64,000 nt of DNA from Paracyclopina nana. Its lineage: Eukaryota; Arthropoda; Copepoda; Cyclopoida; Cyclopettidae. This document shows positions 41,101-52,157 of the stretch, in pieces. Position numbers and translations under genes: made by a program. The stretch spans positions 5,275,001 to 5,339,000 of the forward strand of contig JAGUCH010000008.1 of assembly GCA_019096065.1 (NCBI GenBank). Reading direction: 5' to 3'. The notes beneath the pieces were generated by a model. It was not told the origin of the DNA. It worked only from the letters and a program-made list of their open reading frames with translations, and made no database searches. How positions within the stretch are numbered: the first letter of the stretch is position 1; every line of letters starts with the position of its first letter.

Positions 41101-43289
41101 ATTAGGGGGGCGAAAATCAATAAAGCTGTACTACGGTGACTTCATGCTCCAATGGATAATTTAGCACACTGGGGATATAGAATCTGAGCAAAAATTAGAA
41201 AGCCACACACCCAAGAGCCATGGATGGCATTATTTAGACAAATTACCATTTCCTTGCTCAGCTAAGCGCAAATCTCCTTGCTAAGTCTTAGGATGACAGA
41301 ACTGGAGAGGGATTCAATATCCACCCTATTTTCTTCATTATCGTCATGATCATATCCTATTTTTTGCTTTCTGTACAAAACTATCCATGCAAGTTAAGCC
41401 AATTGTGCTCGATCATCGGACGGCTACCACAGTATGTGGACATCTAATTCAATTTGCATTCATAATGGAGGTAGCGGATTGATTCAATTTTCCTTCTAGT
41501 TCTATTTTTCTGTATTTTTCTTTTTGTACATTGTGAATTGGGCTCTTTTGGACATGGATTGAGCATAAGTATGCTTTTTATTATGGAAACACTGCGCTGA
41601 ATATTTTTGCCCAAACTTCTTTTCTTCAAAAACAACCCTGACAAAAACACAGGGGAAATCACTTGAGGTAGATAGTTTGAAATCAAGTTTTTATTCAGAA
41701 AAGGTTATGAGAAAATCAGAGGGTTTGCCTAACTTTTTATCCCCAGAGTGCTTTTAGAATGAAGGGAGCAGAATGGTCAGTCCACCAATTTCCTTTTTTC
41801 TTGATGAAATGTCCAGCAGCAGAATAAAAAAGACCCAGATTTGTGGATACATTTTATGATCAAATTTTATTAGCTGCTGCTGCTGTCCTGCTTTTTATTG
41901 TGCTACAACTTACTCTATATGTGTGTGGAAGCAATTACATCTCCACACCATTAAATACTCCCAAAAATTAAGGATCCCCCTCAAAAAGTGTAGTGTTTGT
42001 GTCCCATATTTCTTGCGTCTCCTTATGGGGAAGCCTTGCATAGATAATAAACATAAAAAAGTTTACTTCAGGTGATACAATGTGAAGAAGGAGCAAAAAA
42101 TTCTATAGTATGGGGATTTTTGCTGGGAAATTGCCAGAAAAGTTGTTCTTGCCACTTTATTTAGGATATACCATGTGTGTAATATGAGTTATGGCCCCTT
42201 TTGGTGCTCAACAACAAGAGCAATATAGAATTGGCAACGTTCATTGTGTTGTTTGGCCATTGGCCATATTTCAAAATCCCATTTCACATAAAAATGCTCC
42301 CCTGAAACGAGGTCAGTTATCGGTATGAGAGCAGCCAAAACAAGAGGAGAATGGGAACTGAGGGAAGCGTTGTAGGAAGTGCGATAAATTCATCCTGAGG
42401 TCAATATTTATTGACAACTTTAGCAGCTTCCTAAAGAAGGCGTTATGATGATATTTCAGGTTGACTGATTTCCAACAAACTGCATGCAAATCTTTTATGA
42501 GCACTCTGTCTACTTTGTTAGCCATAAGTATGAGAAATGTTGGTAATTTTTGGGTTTGTTCGCCCACATGGTAGCATCCTAGTGACATTTTGCTCTTTGA
42601 AAAAAACAGCAGCAGGCAAGGCCCAGACGTAAAAAATTACACTCATGGCTCAGTAGAAGAGTAGTGGTGCTGATGAAAAGGCTCATATTCTCTTTCCATG
42701 TGCTGCTCCATTTTCATCAAGTTTTAAAGCGGGGATGATAAATGACGTCAACTTGAGTATGAAAGTCAAACAAGGCCTCATTAATGAAGAGCTACTACTC
42801 CACCACTAACATATAGGAATATTTTGAATGCATTCCGCAACTTGGTATGTCATACTGCAAGTCAAACCCCGCATTGCTATGCAGTCTCTAAGTCATGTGT
42901 GACGTTTTGTAGCCCAAAGCCTTGCGAGAGCTCCAGAGAGCAAAGTGCCACAATGATGCAACCATGTGGGTAAACAAACTTAAAAGTTGCCAACATTTCT
43001 CTTACTCATGGCTAACAAACTGTGAAGACAGCTCATCAAAGATTTCAGCGCAGTTTGCTTCAAATCAGCCGAACTGAAATATCAGGCTTTCAAAAGCAAT
43101 GAAAACTGACCTCAGGATGAAGGCATCGCAAGAGCACTTGAGCTTTTTGGCTTTTCTGTTAAGTAGCCTAAATGTGATAACCTCTCGAGGGCTCAACATA
43201 TTACTCATTCATGGGTGACTTGTCTCAAAAAGTAAACTTTTCTTACCTTTGACAGCGAGAAGAAGAAGAAAAAGTGGCACCAATGCCAT
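17113..43289 (-). CDS. robo: Roundabout (Robo) axon-guidance receptor, complete
   Basis: Robo is the cell-surface receptor for Slit and steers growing axons and migrating cells. There are 19 exons: 43289-43247, 31975-31803, 31216-31069, 31005-30852, 29668-29538, 27945-27679, 26842-26651, 26339-26046, 25278-25025, 24906-24598, 23148-22923, 22630-22151, 21837-21494, 20313-20079, 19912-19572, 19327-18982, 18484-18270, 18211-17980 and 17336-17113. They sum to 4608 bases, 1535 residues, and every junction phase agrees; the donor at 20079 is the least certain. Order: signal peptide ([15 protein letters not shown]), five Ig domains (YWCQA, YQCMA, YVCRA, YSCAA and YTCQA around the second cysteines), three fibronectin III domains, and a membrane helix at about 853-875. 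The tail contains SEYAEV (CC0-like), PYATTNLI (CC1) at about 994, [11 protein letters not shown] (CC2, the Ena-binding type) near 1100 and TAPPPAPP (CC3-like). The start follows CAAC and a clean hydrophobic signal. Which insect Robo paralogue it matches cannot be told here. Confidence 0.96.
17954..17970. repeat. (GA)n microsatellite beside a robo splice donor
   Basis: A run of about eight GA units on the plus strand (CT-rich in the sense of transcription) starts roughly ten bases inside the intron that follows robo exon 18. Pyrimidine tracts so close to a 5' splice site can affect splicing, but no effect can be shown here. Confidence 0.7.
28168..28321. mobile_element. short MITE-like inverted-repeat element in a robo intron
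   Basis: CTGTTCATCTACCGTTCCTT (from about 28172) is mirrored by a reverse-complementary end finishing with GTAGATGAACAG (about 28304-28315). The two arms align over roughly 26 bases with a small gap and few mismatches. The interior holds the perfect 16-bp palindrome TCCTTTGCGCAAAGGA near 28259-28274. A TA may flank each side. It is non-coding and lies in the intron between robo exons 5 and 6. Confidence 0.55.
31976..43246 (-). other. robo intron 1, 11.3 kb
   Basis: This single intron separates the signal-peptide exon from the Ig1 exon and is far longer than any other intron in the window. It has no exon-like ORF and no RNA gene that I recognise. Large first introns of guidance receptors often hold enhancers, but no specific site is claimed. 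A perfect 10-bp inverted repeat (CGAAGTTGAC at 34646 and its complement at 34669) is the only clear hairpin I noticed. Confidence 0.6.
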
Positions 43290-44517
43290 GTTGATATGTG
43301 AGGAGTGAAACAACTGTGGCAGGAAAAAGTTGAATTTAGTCTGGCCACATTTTTACCACCACATCCACAACCAGACTTTTGTTAGTTGCTGCCATTGCTT
43401 CAAAGTAGAAAAGTAGCTCTGCTTTCACCCACGATCTAAGCAACACTGAAGCAATTTTCGTTCGGCTTTTGCTGCGGCTTCGACGGTTCGAGCTGCTTTC
43501 TCCTCCTTTTACTTTGCTAACTAGACGATGACTAAAGAGCTAACTTGCGCTCTTGACACTTCCTTCTTCCGCATTCGCAAAACATTTTATCAATGCTCTT
43601 TTAATAAAACAATAAAATTCCGTAACACATGCCCTAATATAGCATTCTCAGAGCTGCTCTCAGCAACACATCACGATAATAACTACCATTATAGCTTATA
43701 TGTGCTACTATTGCTCGTTAGAAAAAATGGCGATCACATGAAACTTGGCAGTAATGGGTCTCACTACAACGAACAAGTGGATAATATTGCTACTCTTTGC
43801 CCCTTACACCAACTGTGGCGGCTGCTGTTGCTCCCTCACATTTTTTCTGAGATCCCAACAACTTAGGACCATTTTTAGCTGGGGCGCAGAAAACAGATAT
43901 ATACAATTGCCATTGTTATGCAGCTGAGTTCTTTTAACACTTGGGAATATTTTTCGCTGAATGTTTTAATAGTAAAGTTTTTTTTTTAAACTCAACTTGC
44001 ATCCTTATATTTTTAAATTGCCTAATTGAGAACAGTTCCTCCAAATGAGCTTTTTCTAATTTATTATTTTACCATCTCAGTATTAGGCATGATTTTTTCA
44101 TGATCAATTAGGGTCCTATTTTCACATTCCGAGTAGATCTTAATTCAACGCGCCAACAGCTCGATAAATGAGCGAAAAACTACTTGGTATGTCATCAAGA
44201 AGAAAGTAAGATGGCAACTTTTGACATTTTTCTAATGGATTGTACCACAATGGTGCACGAAGAAGAATGGCAGCTTTTTTATTTTGAAAAGCTGCATTGA
44301 TTTTGCAATAAACCCAGGAATTCTTCAAATAGACCCTAATTTTCCTTTCATTCAAAATACTAGGTCAATTTGGCCTCTCTTTTTGGAAGGCTTTCACTTT
44401 TTGCTTCCTAGCAATTTCAGCGAAGAAGAGTTAATTTGCCAGCAAGGTTCTTTCAGGAAAGGGGAAAAAATGAGACGTTTTCTGCATTTTGAGCAAATCT
44501 TTATTTCAGCTACGTAT
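43290..44517. other. upstream region of robo, no gene seen
   Basis: The segment between the robo start codon and the 3' end of the ankyrin-like gene should hold the robo 5' UTR and promoter. No TATA box at a convincing distance was found. ORFs of up to 112 codons here have no start context, no splice sites and low-complexity composition, and are taken as chance. Confidence 0.4.
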
Positions 44518-45405
44518 TTATTTAGGTAAAGCTCTTCGTGGATAACGGATTTTCTCCATATGAAATGGAAGGACTCCGTTGAGGTTGAGACAGCGACTGA
44601 GCTCGTTCACAGCCTGGTTAAAACCGTCGATATTTTTCTCGCAATACCCATGAAAATCTGCGCAAAAGTGCCGATGGGTCTGAAATACCGCAGATTGCTT
44701 CATAGCACCGAGTATGTTAACGTATAACGGACAACGGTCCGGAACAACCTCCAGGTGTCCGCGTTGAAACGGATCCCCACCAGACCTCAGTACAAACCCC
44801 AACCATTCTGTATTTTCATATTTCGCGCCGAAACGAAAAGCGTTAACAAATGGAGTGGTTTTCAGCAATTGCCCGAGGAAAGTAAATTGCAGGGTTTGAT
44901 TCGGGTCGCAGTGCCTGTGCAGCAAATTTCTGACCATGTGAGGATCTTTATCAATCAGTGCCAAGCTCAATGGAGACTCATCATACCAATCGAAGCCGTT
45001 GCGCCTCCACATGCGAAAAGCCTGCAAAAAAGGGTAACTTATAATTTACTATTCAAAAAAGTATCTGAGCCTTACTTGATATCAGCTCCCATAATAGCTA
45101 TGAAAGTTGCTTTTTCAAGTACTTTTTATAATTTTTAATGTGATATATAAGCTTACCTGGTTGGGATGGGCGTTGAAGGCATCGATGAGAATGCACGCGC
45201 TCTCAGCTTTGTTGTTCATCACCGCGTAACCCAACGGCGTCACTGAGCGCGTTGAGTGCTTGTCCGCGAACACGTGGATTTTGTTTACATCCAGGCCATG
45301 CTTTTCAACCACGTGGGTCACCTTCTTATAATCGTCCGTGTCAATGGCCTTAAACAAGTCCAACACCTCTGGCGAAGGCTGGCTGATGATTTGAGCTTCT
45401 TCCAT
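44518..45405 (-). CDS. ankyrin-repeat-like protein
   Basis: Two exons, 45405-45157 and 45021-44518, joined at a phase-0 GT-AG intron (CAG|GCT), give 250 residues. Three stretches have the ankyrin pattern TPLxxA...LLxxGADPN in weak form: TPLGYAVMNNKAESACILI (about residues 56-74), SPLSLALIDKDPHMVRNLL and the later TPFVNAFRFG...LGFVLRSGGDP. The N-terminus is acidic and the protein has no signal peptide or membrane segment, so it is probably cytosolic. Ankyrin repeats bind other proteins; no partner can be inferred. The start is the ATG of MEEAQII; an in-frame ATG ten codons upstream is possible. The coding DNA is richer in G+C and CpG than its surroundings. Confidence 0.7.
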
Positions 45406-47273
45406 TTCGACAGACAACAACCAAATGATAATCAAATGGCGTCACTTTGCCAATTAATCCCCGAGGGAATCAAAAATCGAGAACATTCTCTCGGCGGATT
45501 TTTAATTGAAATTCGGAAAATGTGACCTCTCCTGCTACGAGAATAAAAGAAGAGGAAATAAAATAGGGGAATTTATTTTTACACTTTTTTCACCGAAGAA
45601 GAAGGAGCTGCCAATCAATTTGTTTGGCCATGTCCAATATATTGGAAATCTCACACCTTCTTTCCATGATTGTTTCCTTGCATGGGCATCTTCATCATGT
45701 TGCAATGGAAGAAGAAGAAGAAGAACCAATGCTTGCTTTCTCCTCTCCAAAGTCAGTTTCTTAGTTGGCCATGTGGCTGATCAGCATTCAGTTCACACAA
45801 TTCCTTCTTCGACCCATCAAGAGGGATTTTCCCTACTATATGCTACTACCATGCTTCTCAAGCGACCCTCTCTCTACACTCCGAAAGACCGATTTTGACC
45901 TCCTCTATCCAATGCAAATTCATCCAAGAATGCGAGTCATTATTTAGTGAATTATTTTGTCGTTGATCTCGATCAAAGCAAGTGTTAAAGCTCCTCATCG
46001 CAAGCAATTTTTTTGTGATTGACTGCCATGCTTGTAAAAATGATCTGTTTATTTACTTGGGCAATTTCACAGAAATATTTATAGCTTGGGCAGTTTCCAA
46101 TTTTTTCAAATATTGCATGTTTAAAAAATAGATTTTTCTTGAAAATGGCCTAAATAACAATGCAGATTCAAGTAAATCTTAGGACAACTGATTGCTGCTG
46201 AAAATATGGCATTTTAAGGCTATTTTTTCTGCTTGGAGGAAGTTTGTTGGTACTTGAGCGTATCGAAGTAGCCCTTGTTGCACACAGGATGGTTTTATCC
46301 TAGCTGCTTTCTTGCCTTACTTGGATCCATTTCGGATCTTCTTAGGGACAATTTTACTCTCTCACTTGATCCGATTTTCTTGTTATTTCAGACAGCCCAA
46401 CTTGCTTATTGAATTTCTGCTTTACATCAGCCAAGCTGGAAAAACTTGAAATAGGCTTACATTGGAAACCTCAAAGCTGATTAATTAATTAGGATGCTCT
46501 CATTTTTCACATTTTCCTGTGTTACTGAATGTTGCACAGTGGTGCTGTAAGCATGGCTGTGAGTGTATTAGCCAGTCTATTAGCTAAGATAAGTGATGGA
46601 TAGTTTTCCCCCTAATGGAAAGTCTATTATCTCTGAATGAAAGATGCAAAAGATGTGTAAACAAACAAGCCTTCTTGCACTTCAAGGCAAACTTTGGCCA
46701 CTTACTGGACTAACTTTTGCACTCTTTACAGGGTGGCCCAGGTATTTTTGCAATATTAATTACTTAATCACATTATGCTTGTTCTATTTGCTACTGACAT
46801 ATGCAAGAATAGTGCATGAATCACCCTGTAAGCCTCTTCATTTTTGCTCCAGGCCAAAGATGCAGTGATTGTTTGCCATCTTTTTCTCACATTACAAATA
46901 CTACATGAAGTAGAAAGCCAATATGCAAAAGAGGGATGAGGGGATGGAAAAAAATTTGCCATATTTTCTGGTTGTGACGCATTCCTGTCATAACAAGCTT
47001 GAAAAAAGGGGGAGGAAAAAAAGGTTTACTATAAATCCAAGTTTATGTTGAAGAAAAACCAAGTGGTGGAAGTAGCTAGAGCAGCACACAAGTGTGAAAA
47101 AGCACCCAAAAGTAATATTTCCACACTTTTCATCAATCCTGATATGGGACACAAAAAAGGGTCGTGGCAAAAACAGGGTACAGGTGCAATTGACCGCTTG
47201 TCACATTTTCCTCATGATATTGATAGGGTATGACGGTTTTAAAAATCTAATTGAATTATCATTCGTTAAGTGA
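45406..47273. other. intergenic, no gene seen
   Basis: No gene model is supported between the ankyrin-like gene and the tRNA. The region just upstream of the ankyrin gene has an imperfect palindrome around TCGAGAACATTCTCTCGG (near 45478), which may be promoter DNA. Several ORFs of 60-130 codons lack splice sites and plausible composition. Confidence 0.4.
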
Positions 47274-47346
47274 GTTTCCGTAGTGTAGTGGTTATCACGT
47301 GCGCCTCACACGCGCAAGGTCGCCGGTTCGATCCCGGCCGGAAACA
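47274..47346 (+). tRNA. tRNA-Val (anticodon CAC)
   Basis: The 73-base cloverleaf is complete. The acceptor stem GTTTCCG (47274-47280) pairs with CGGAAAC (47339-47345), followed by discriminator A. The anticodon stem TGCGC/GCGCA is fully paired around the loop CTCACAC, with CAC at 47307-47309. The T-arm contains GGTTCGATCCC, the internal B box; the D-arm TAGTGTAGTGG serves as A box. No intron is present. A T-run follows within ten bases and can end Pol III transcription. CCA is not encoded, as expected for a eukaryotic nuclear gene. Confidence 0.97.
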
Positions 47347-47349
47347 CAT

Positions 47350-47368
47350 ATTTTTTTTCCTTTTTTTC
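47350..47368 (+). terminator. Pol III T-tract terminator
   Basis: Eight T residues interrupted by CC and followed by seven more T residues begin four bases past the tRNA 3' end. Pol III stops at such T-runs. Confidence 0.8.
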
Positions 47369-48248
47369 GAATATGTTGGTGTTGAAAGAGAATCCCTGTG
47401 ACTTTTTATTCCCTAAAAAGCTTTTCCCTTAGCTCAGTGGTTTTTTATGCATTTTACACCTATCCATTTGGCATAAAAAAGGTCCCTCGCGAGTCTTGTG
47501 AATATATTGAGAAGAAGCTCTGCATTCAAAAGTCTGTTTTGCCATTCAAAAATTTCCCCAAAGGCTTTGCAAAAAATAAAGGGTTCTGAGTACAAGAAAA
47601 GCGAAACAGCAGATGATGAGCAAAACATCATTGGCCTTAATTGCTTTTGCATTGTTCTCACTTGTACAGCCAAGAAAAAGTATAAGACCTACTGCTTGAC
47701 TAGAAAGCCGAAAAAATAGGTACTACTAATTGAAATGGATGGGCTTTAAATGAATAGTAATCAGAGTCATAATTAAGGACTTTCTCATGATGAGCTATCA
47801 GGTCTGGAGGTGACAATTATTAATGGAAGCCTATAAAAACTTTAATTTACTCCCTGCCCATTTACATGAACGGAGGAAATGTAAAAAAGAGAAAACTAGA
47901 CTTCGCGCTATTTTTTTAATGAAAATACTTTTCTTTAGCAAATCATTTACTTTTCTGAATGGATTTTATGATTTTGTTTATCTTATCTACACCCCAAAAA
48001 TGTAACAACTGATAAGATAAGTTAAAAATTATCAAAAAACAAATTTTACAGCGAATCATAAAAGGTACTATGATTTTGCTATTTTTGGCGCCAAGGTTTG
48101 AATTCTTCCACCTGTGCGCCAAGTATCCTTGAAGTACCAGTGCTGCAGCTTCACTACAAGATATTTTGAAGGTCAACCAGAAGTAAAATGATAAGAATTG
48201 CCCTTCAGTTCATTTTGATGGCGCAGCAACAACGAAACAGCTAAAATA

Positions 48249-48903
48249 ATGGCAACTATAATTCAACAGAGAGGCTTAGCCAGATTTCTTGTGTGCCTTT
48301 TTATCTGGTTTCTCATTGCAAAGTTTGACATTTCCTCATGGACAGCTGAAATTGAAGAGGAAAATAGCAGTGAAAATGAGCACCACAGAATTACACAATT
48401 TGGTGAGTAAACTAAATATTCAAGATCAATAAAATGCACAATTTTTAATTTATTGCATGATTTTTGCTAGCAAAGCATCAAGGTTGAGTGAATTTCTCTT
48501 ACATTTTTGCGTTTTCTCAATTTCAGAAAGTGAGGAAGAAAGGGAGCAAATGAGGATATTTTTGCTCATCTCAGAGCATTGTTTGCCTAAACTTGTATGT
48601 GAACTGTATGCAAGAGCTCCAGGTTTGATGACGTTCACAGATTCAGAAAAAAGTCTAATGTCATTAATTGGGTAAGATTCCCTATTTTCCACGATGTTAC
48701 AACTGAGAACTTGACCTATCGCATCTTTTTTTTACAGATCCTCTTCTCTAAGTGCAATGAAATCATCCAAATATCATTTTGCTGCACATTTTGGTCAGCT
48801 GGTCCAAGGCTATGAGGGCCAAGGCTGCTTTAACTTGTACCCACTGTGTCCGTTCTCTGGCGAAGATATTCAGAAAATTGCCAGTAAAGTGCCACTTAGA
48901 TGA
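48249..48903 (+). CDS. secreted DM4/12-like protein
   Basis: Three exons, 48249-48402, 48527-48671 and 48738-48903, encode 154 residues with consistent phases (465 bases). The N-terminus has a hydrophobic signal segment (RFLVCLFIWFLIAKF), followed by an acidic stretch with one glycosylation site. The mature part has the spacing of the arthropod DM4/12 family: CLPKLVCELYA, then an AHFGQ helix, then a closing CFNLYPLCP. The four cysteines probably form disulfides in a small secreted domain. The function of this family is unknown. The AATAAA at 48975-48980, about 70 bases past the stop, fits as poly(A) signal. Family assignment rests on the cysteine pattern and is moderately sure. Confidence 0.75.
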
Positions 48904-50832
48904 AGTCTAACTTTGACAAACAAAGTTTTGTGAAGAGAGCTTATAAGAATTTTTTTAATTCTGCCAAAATTCTGAATAAAGCAGATTTTGATTTATCTAA
49001 CAATAATCTCTATATGAGCCACCTAATAGTAACTACTTAACATTAATCTTTGTGTCAATTTTCTTTTTTATTTTTGGGTATTCTTGGCTTTTTGTTAATT
49101 GTCTTAATCCTGCTAAATTGCGGCTGTTTCTTTTCTGGGCTACATAAGTTATTCTTCTTCTTGACGTACACATAAACAACATTCATCTTTTAAGCTTCCT
49201 TTGTTTAAGAAGATTTATTCATTAGTGGTCTGATAATGAGCATTCATTGCATGCAAGCTTACTAGATTGTTTCTAACTTGTTCATCCATGCAGTACCATC
49301 ATAACAGTTTTGGCCTCATTTGATACTTTTTCTCAAGCTTTTGTACTGCGTCCTTCAAAGGAAACAAAAAAAACTTCATTACCCCTTACACCAAGAGATA
49401 ATATCCTCTTCGAGGATGTCGTAGCCTCAAAATGATTTTTGCTCAAGCTGCAAGTTTTTGGGAGCAAGTTGCTTATAAAGGAAATTGATATTTTATCACA
49501 TGATGCCATCTAGTATGTATTGTAGAGTATCTTTTACTTATGCGCACAAACCTAGTTTAGCTTGTGATTGCCTATCGCATCTTTGACAAGTGAGTACGTG
49601 TAGAAAACGTATGCTCACAAAATACCCAGTAATCTTTTTTTTTCTTGGGAATTGTTAACATAGAATTAAGATTGACATGAGTCAATTTCTCCTTATTCTT
49701 GTCACAGCATAAATTCAATAAGTTCGTTCTGATTCTGAGCAAACTTTTTGTTCAGATCTTTTAAAAGCCATTTTGCGCCAGACTTTCTGGCGCCCCAAAA
49801 AAACCCGTGGAAATCCAACCGAAATTTTGGCGCCATACTGCGTCTCAGCGCCAAGTTTCCACTGCACTGTTTCCTTTTTAGCTTTGCTGATTTATGTGAT
49901 AAGGAAATTACGTCTACATTTTTACTAAAACACAGCTGTACTCCAATGATAAGTTTATTAAATAATAATTATTTTGAGCCATTGATATCAAAGTTGTAAT
50001 CTAATTCGAGAAGAAGAATTGTTATTTTTGTCTTTGGTTGGAATGGGCGCTCACTCAATGCTACTAATGGTTATTATTGCATTTTTACAGTATTTTGTTG
50101 GCATTAAATTTTCTCTCCTTCATTTTCCAATGTTGAATCGTGCTTCCGACATAGCTGTAGATTCGATTTTTCAAATCTTGAACAAAATTGGAAAGTTCTT
50201 CACTCTGAAATGATACAAGGTAAAATTCAATATTGGCTGCATTCAAATTAAATAATGCTACATATATAGGGAGATGCATTAATTAATTCTGCTCAATGCA
50301 TTATGGTTATTTTGTAGCTCAGCTGAGTCGTCATGCTTTCTTTATTTGTACATATACTAAGTAAGAGTTAGCTAATTGTTAAAACTATGTAATGCATTAG
50401 TATGTAAAGTCATGCATTTCTTTAGCTTCGATTTTGAATTTGATAGAATGAAAAACCTGAAAAAAGGAACAATACAATTTATTATAGACCAAAACTGTCA
50501 CTTGATCGGAGCACTTGAGAGGCATGTACTACTTTGGAACTATTTTTTGATAAATCTCAAAGCGATCTCTCACATTACAATTATCTGCTACCTGTTTCTG
50601 CAGAAGCAACATGACATAAGTTATAGGATCTAATTCACAAATAAACGCTTTCTCTTTTTTTAAATCTGAGATTTGAATCACACTCGGTCAAAGGATGGTT
50701 AACCTTTTCAAAATCACTATGATTGCAAGAAACTCAGATCTAAAGCCATAAAAGTGTATTTTTGAATTTTAAGACTCCTAATTTGTTTCATGTAATGATT
50801 ATTGGTTTAAATAATGCATTAGTACTCACTTT
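48904..50832. other. intergenic, with a cluster of GGCGCC-type sites
   Basis: No gene model is supported. Near 49775-49855 four GCGCC words occur within about 85 bases, including ATTTTGGCGCCATA, a good E2F-like site. ORFs of 64-85 codons near 49.7-50.6 kb lack splice signals and conserved-looking segments on both strands. Confidence 0.4.
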
Positions 50833-51153
50833 TTAAATTCTGATGGTTTTGCTCCATTCAGCAAAATCTTTCCACCAAAGGGGAGTTTTGTATTTTTGTC
50901 TCACCTCTGGCTCAATTTGGATTTCTGGCTCAATGAAGACTGGTTCCAAAACTTCTGGTTGAGACCTCACAACTTGAGCCAAATCATCCACTGTATTTTC
51001 TTCCGGAAAAGCATGGTTGGTTGAATGTCCCCCCCGCATCATTGGCAAATATTTGCCATTGTTGTGGGTGAACCACAAAGTTCCCAAATTCATGGTACTG
51101 CTCGACAATGATAGGCAGGCCACAAAAAACAGAGTACACATTTGGAGTTTCAT
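50833..51153 (-). CDS. small secreted protein, unassigned
   Basis: A single coding exon for 106 residues. The start chosen is the ATG one base after a splice acceptor (ATACAG|GATG), giving a clean signal peptide (core CTLFFVACLSLSSST). The rest is acidic in the middle and ends in an aromatic cluster (PLWWKDFAEW). No cysteine pairs or clear dibasic-plus-amide sites support calling it a neuropeptide precursor. A non-coding first exon appears to lie upstream, ending at a GTACGT donor at 51563. A CATAAAAG TATA-like box is at 51614-51620. I do not recognise the family; a short prohormone or cuticle-associated secreted factor is possible. Confidence 0.6.
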   Translation of the reverse strand: MKLQMCTLFFVACLSLSSSTMNLGTLWFTHNNGKYLPMMRGGHSTNHAFPEENTVDDLAQVVRSQPEVLEPVFIEPEIQIEPEVRQKYKTPLWWKDFAEWSKTIRI

Positions 51154-51562
51154 CCTGTATTCAAAATGTAAGCAGACTTTAATTAGACACTGAAAGTTGC
51201 TCAATTGTCTATTTTTGGGAGGGCATCGTGCTTTTAATTGGGAAACGGTTAGTTCATGAATGCATCTGCAATCTTGTGACGCATGTAAAAGATATGTACG
51301 GGTTGTAAAAGTTATACGAAATCAAAAATAGAACCTTAATTTGTTAAAAAAAATCCCATCAGACTTTGTCCAAAATTAAAATCTAAAAAAAAACCAATCT
51401 ACTCAGCTTTAACATAATTAAAAACTTGCAAATCTTATTGAAACGAGATGAACATAATGGAATTGAAAAACTAAACTATTAAGCTCATTGCATACGTTGA
51501 ATGAGCACAAATAGTACTAAGAAAAATGTATAAGTAAACTCAATAGATGACCGTTCACGTAC

Positions 51563-51595
51563 CTTGATTGAGGTTAAAATTGGCTCTGGTCGTTC
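51563..51595 (-). promoter_or_regulatory. non-coding first exon and TATA-type promoter of the small secreted protein gene
   Basis: On the minus strand ATAAAAG (51620-51614) stands about 30 bases upstream of a plausible start near 51590. A short non-coding exon follows and ends at AAG|GTACGT (51563). The intron would run to the acceptor at 51155. The model is inferred from spacing only. Confidence 0.4.
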
Positions 51596-52157
51596 CTTGC
51601 GAGTGATGCGCATCTTTTATGCTTTCACATGGTGCTCTCTTTCGACCGAGACACTACCACAATGGGAGCAATTGATCGAGAAAATTGCCCTCAGTGGAGA
51701 ACTCTAAAAAATACTTAATTGTATCTAGAAAATAGTACTTTTGTATCAATAAAAACATTTTAAGTTATCTTAAAAACTGTTCACAAAATTGAAGCAACAG
51801 TGAGTCTCAGCAAAACACTCCAAAAACTTTTTTAATGTAATAGTAAGCTGATTTAATGACAACAAAATACATTTGCTTCTTTACTACAATTATCTGAGAC
51901 GCTAATTAAGTTACAATTATTATTGCTAGCTTTCACCAGTGCTAATAATTTTTTATGAAAGCTGACATCTTCTCTTTTGCCTAATAGAGATGAAGTTGAG
52001 CAAAATACATTCTGAATGTGTACATACCTGAAAATGTAAGCTGATTCTGTAAGTGAGCAAAATTGGCTTCTTTTTCTTGCTCTATAATTTTGTACTTATG
52101 TAGTACTTACATCCGGTTCATTGTGGTTAAGCAATTGAGTTACTCAATTACAGGCAT

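Noticed and set aside
45506-45898. Plus-strand 130-codon ORF
   Set aside because: No start context, no splice sites and low-complexity arginine and serine runs; not supported as a gene.
50833-51153. Neuropeptide precursor
   Set aside because: There is no Gly-Lys-Arg amidation or paired-dibasic cleavage pattern, so only a secreted protein is claimed.
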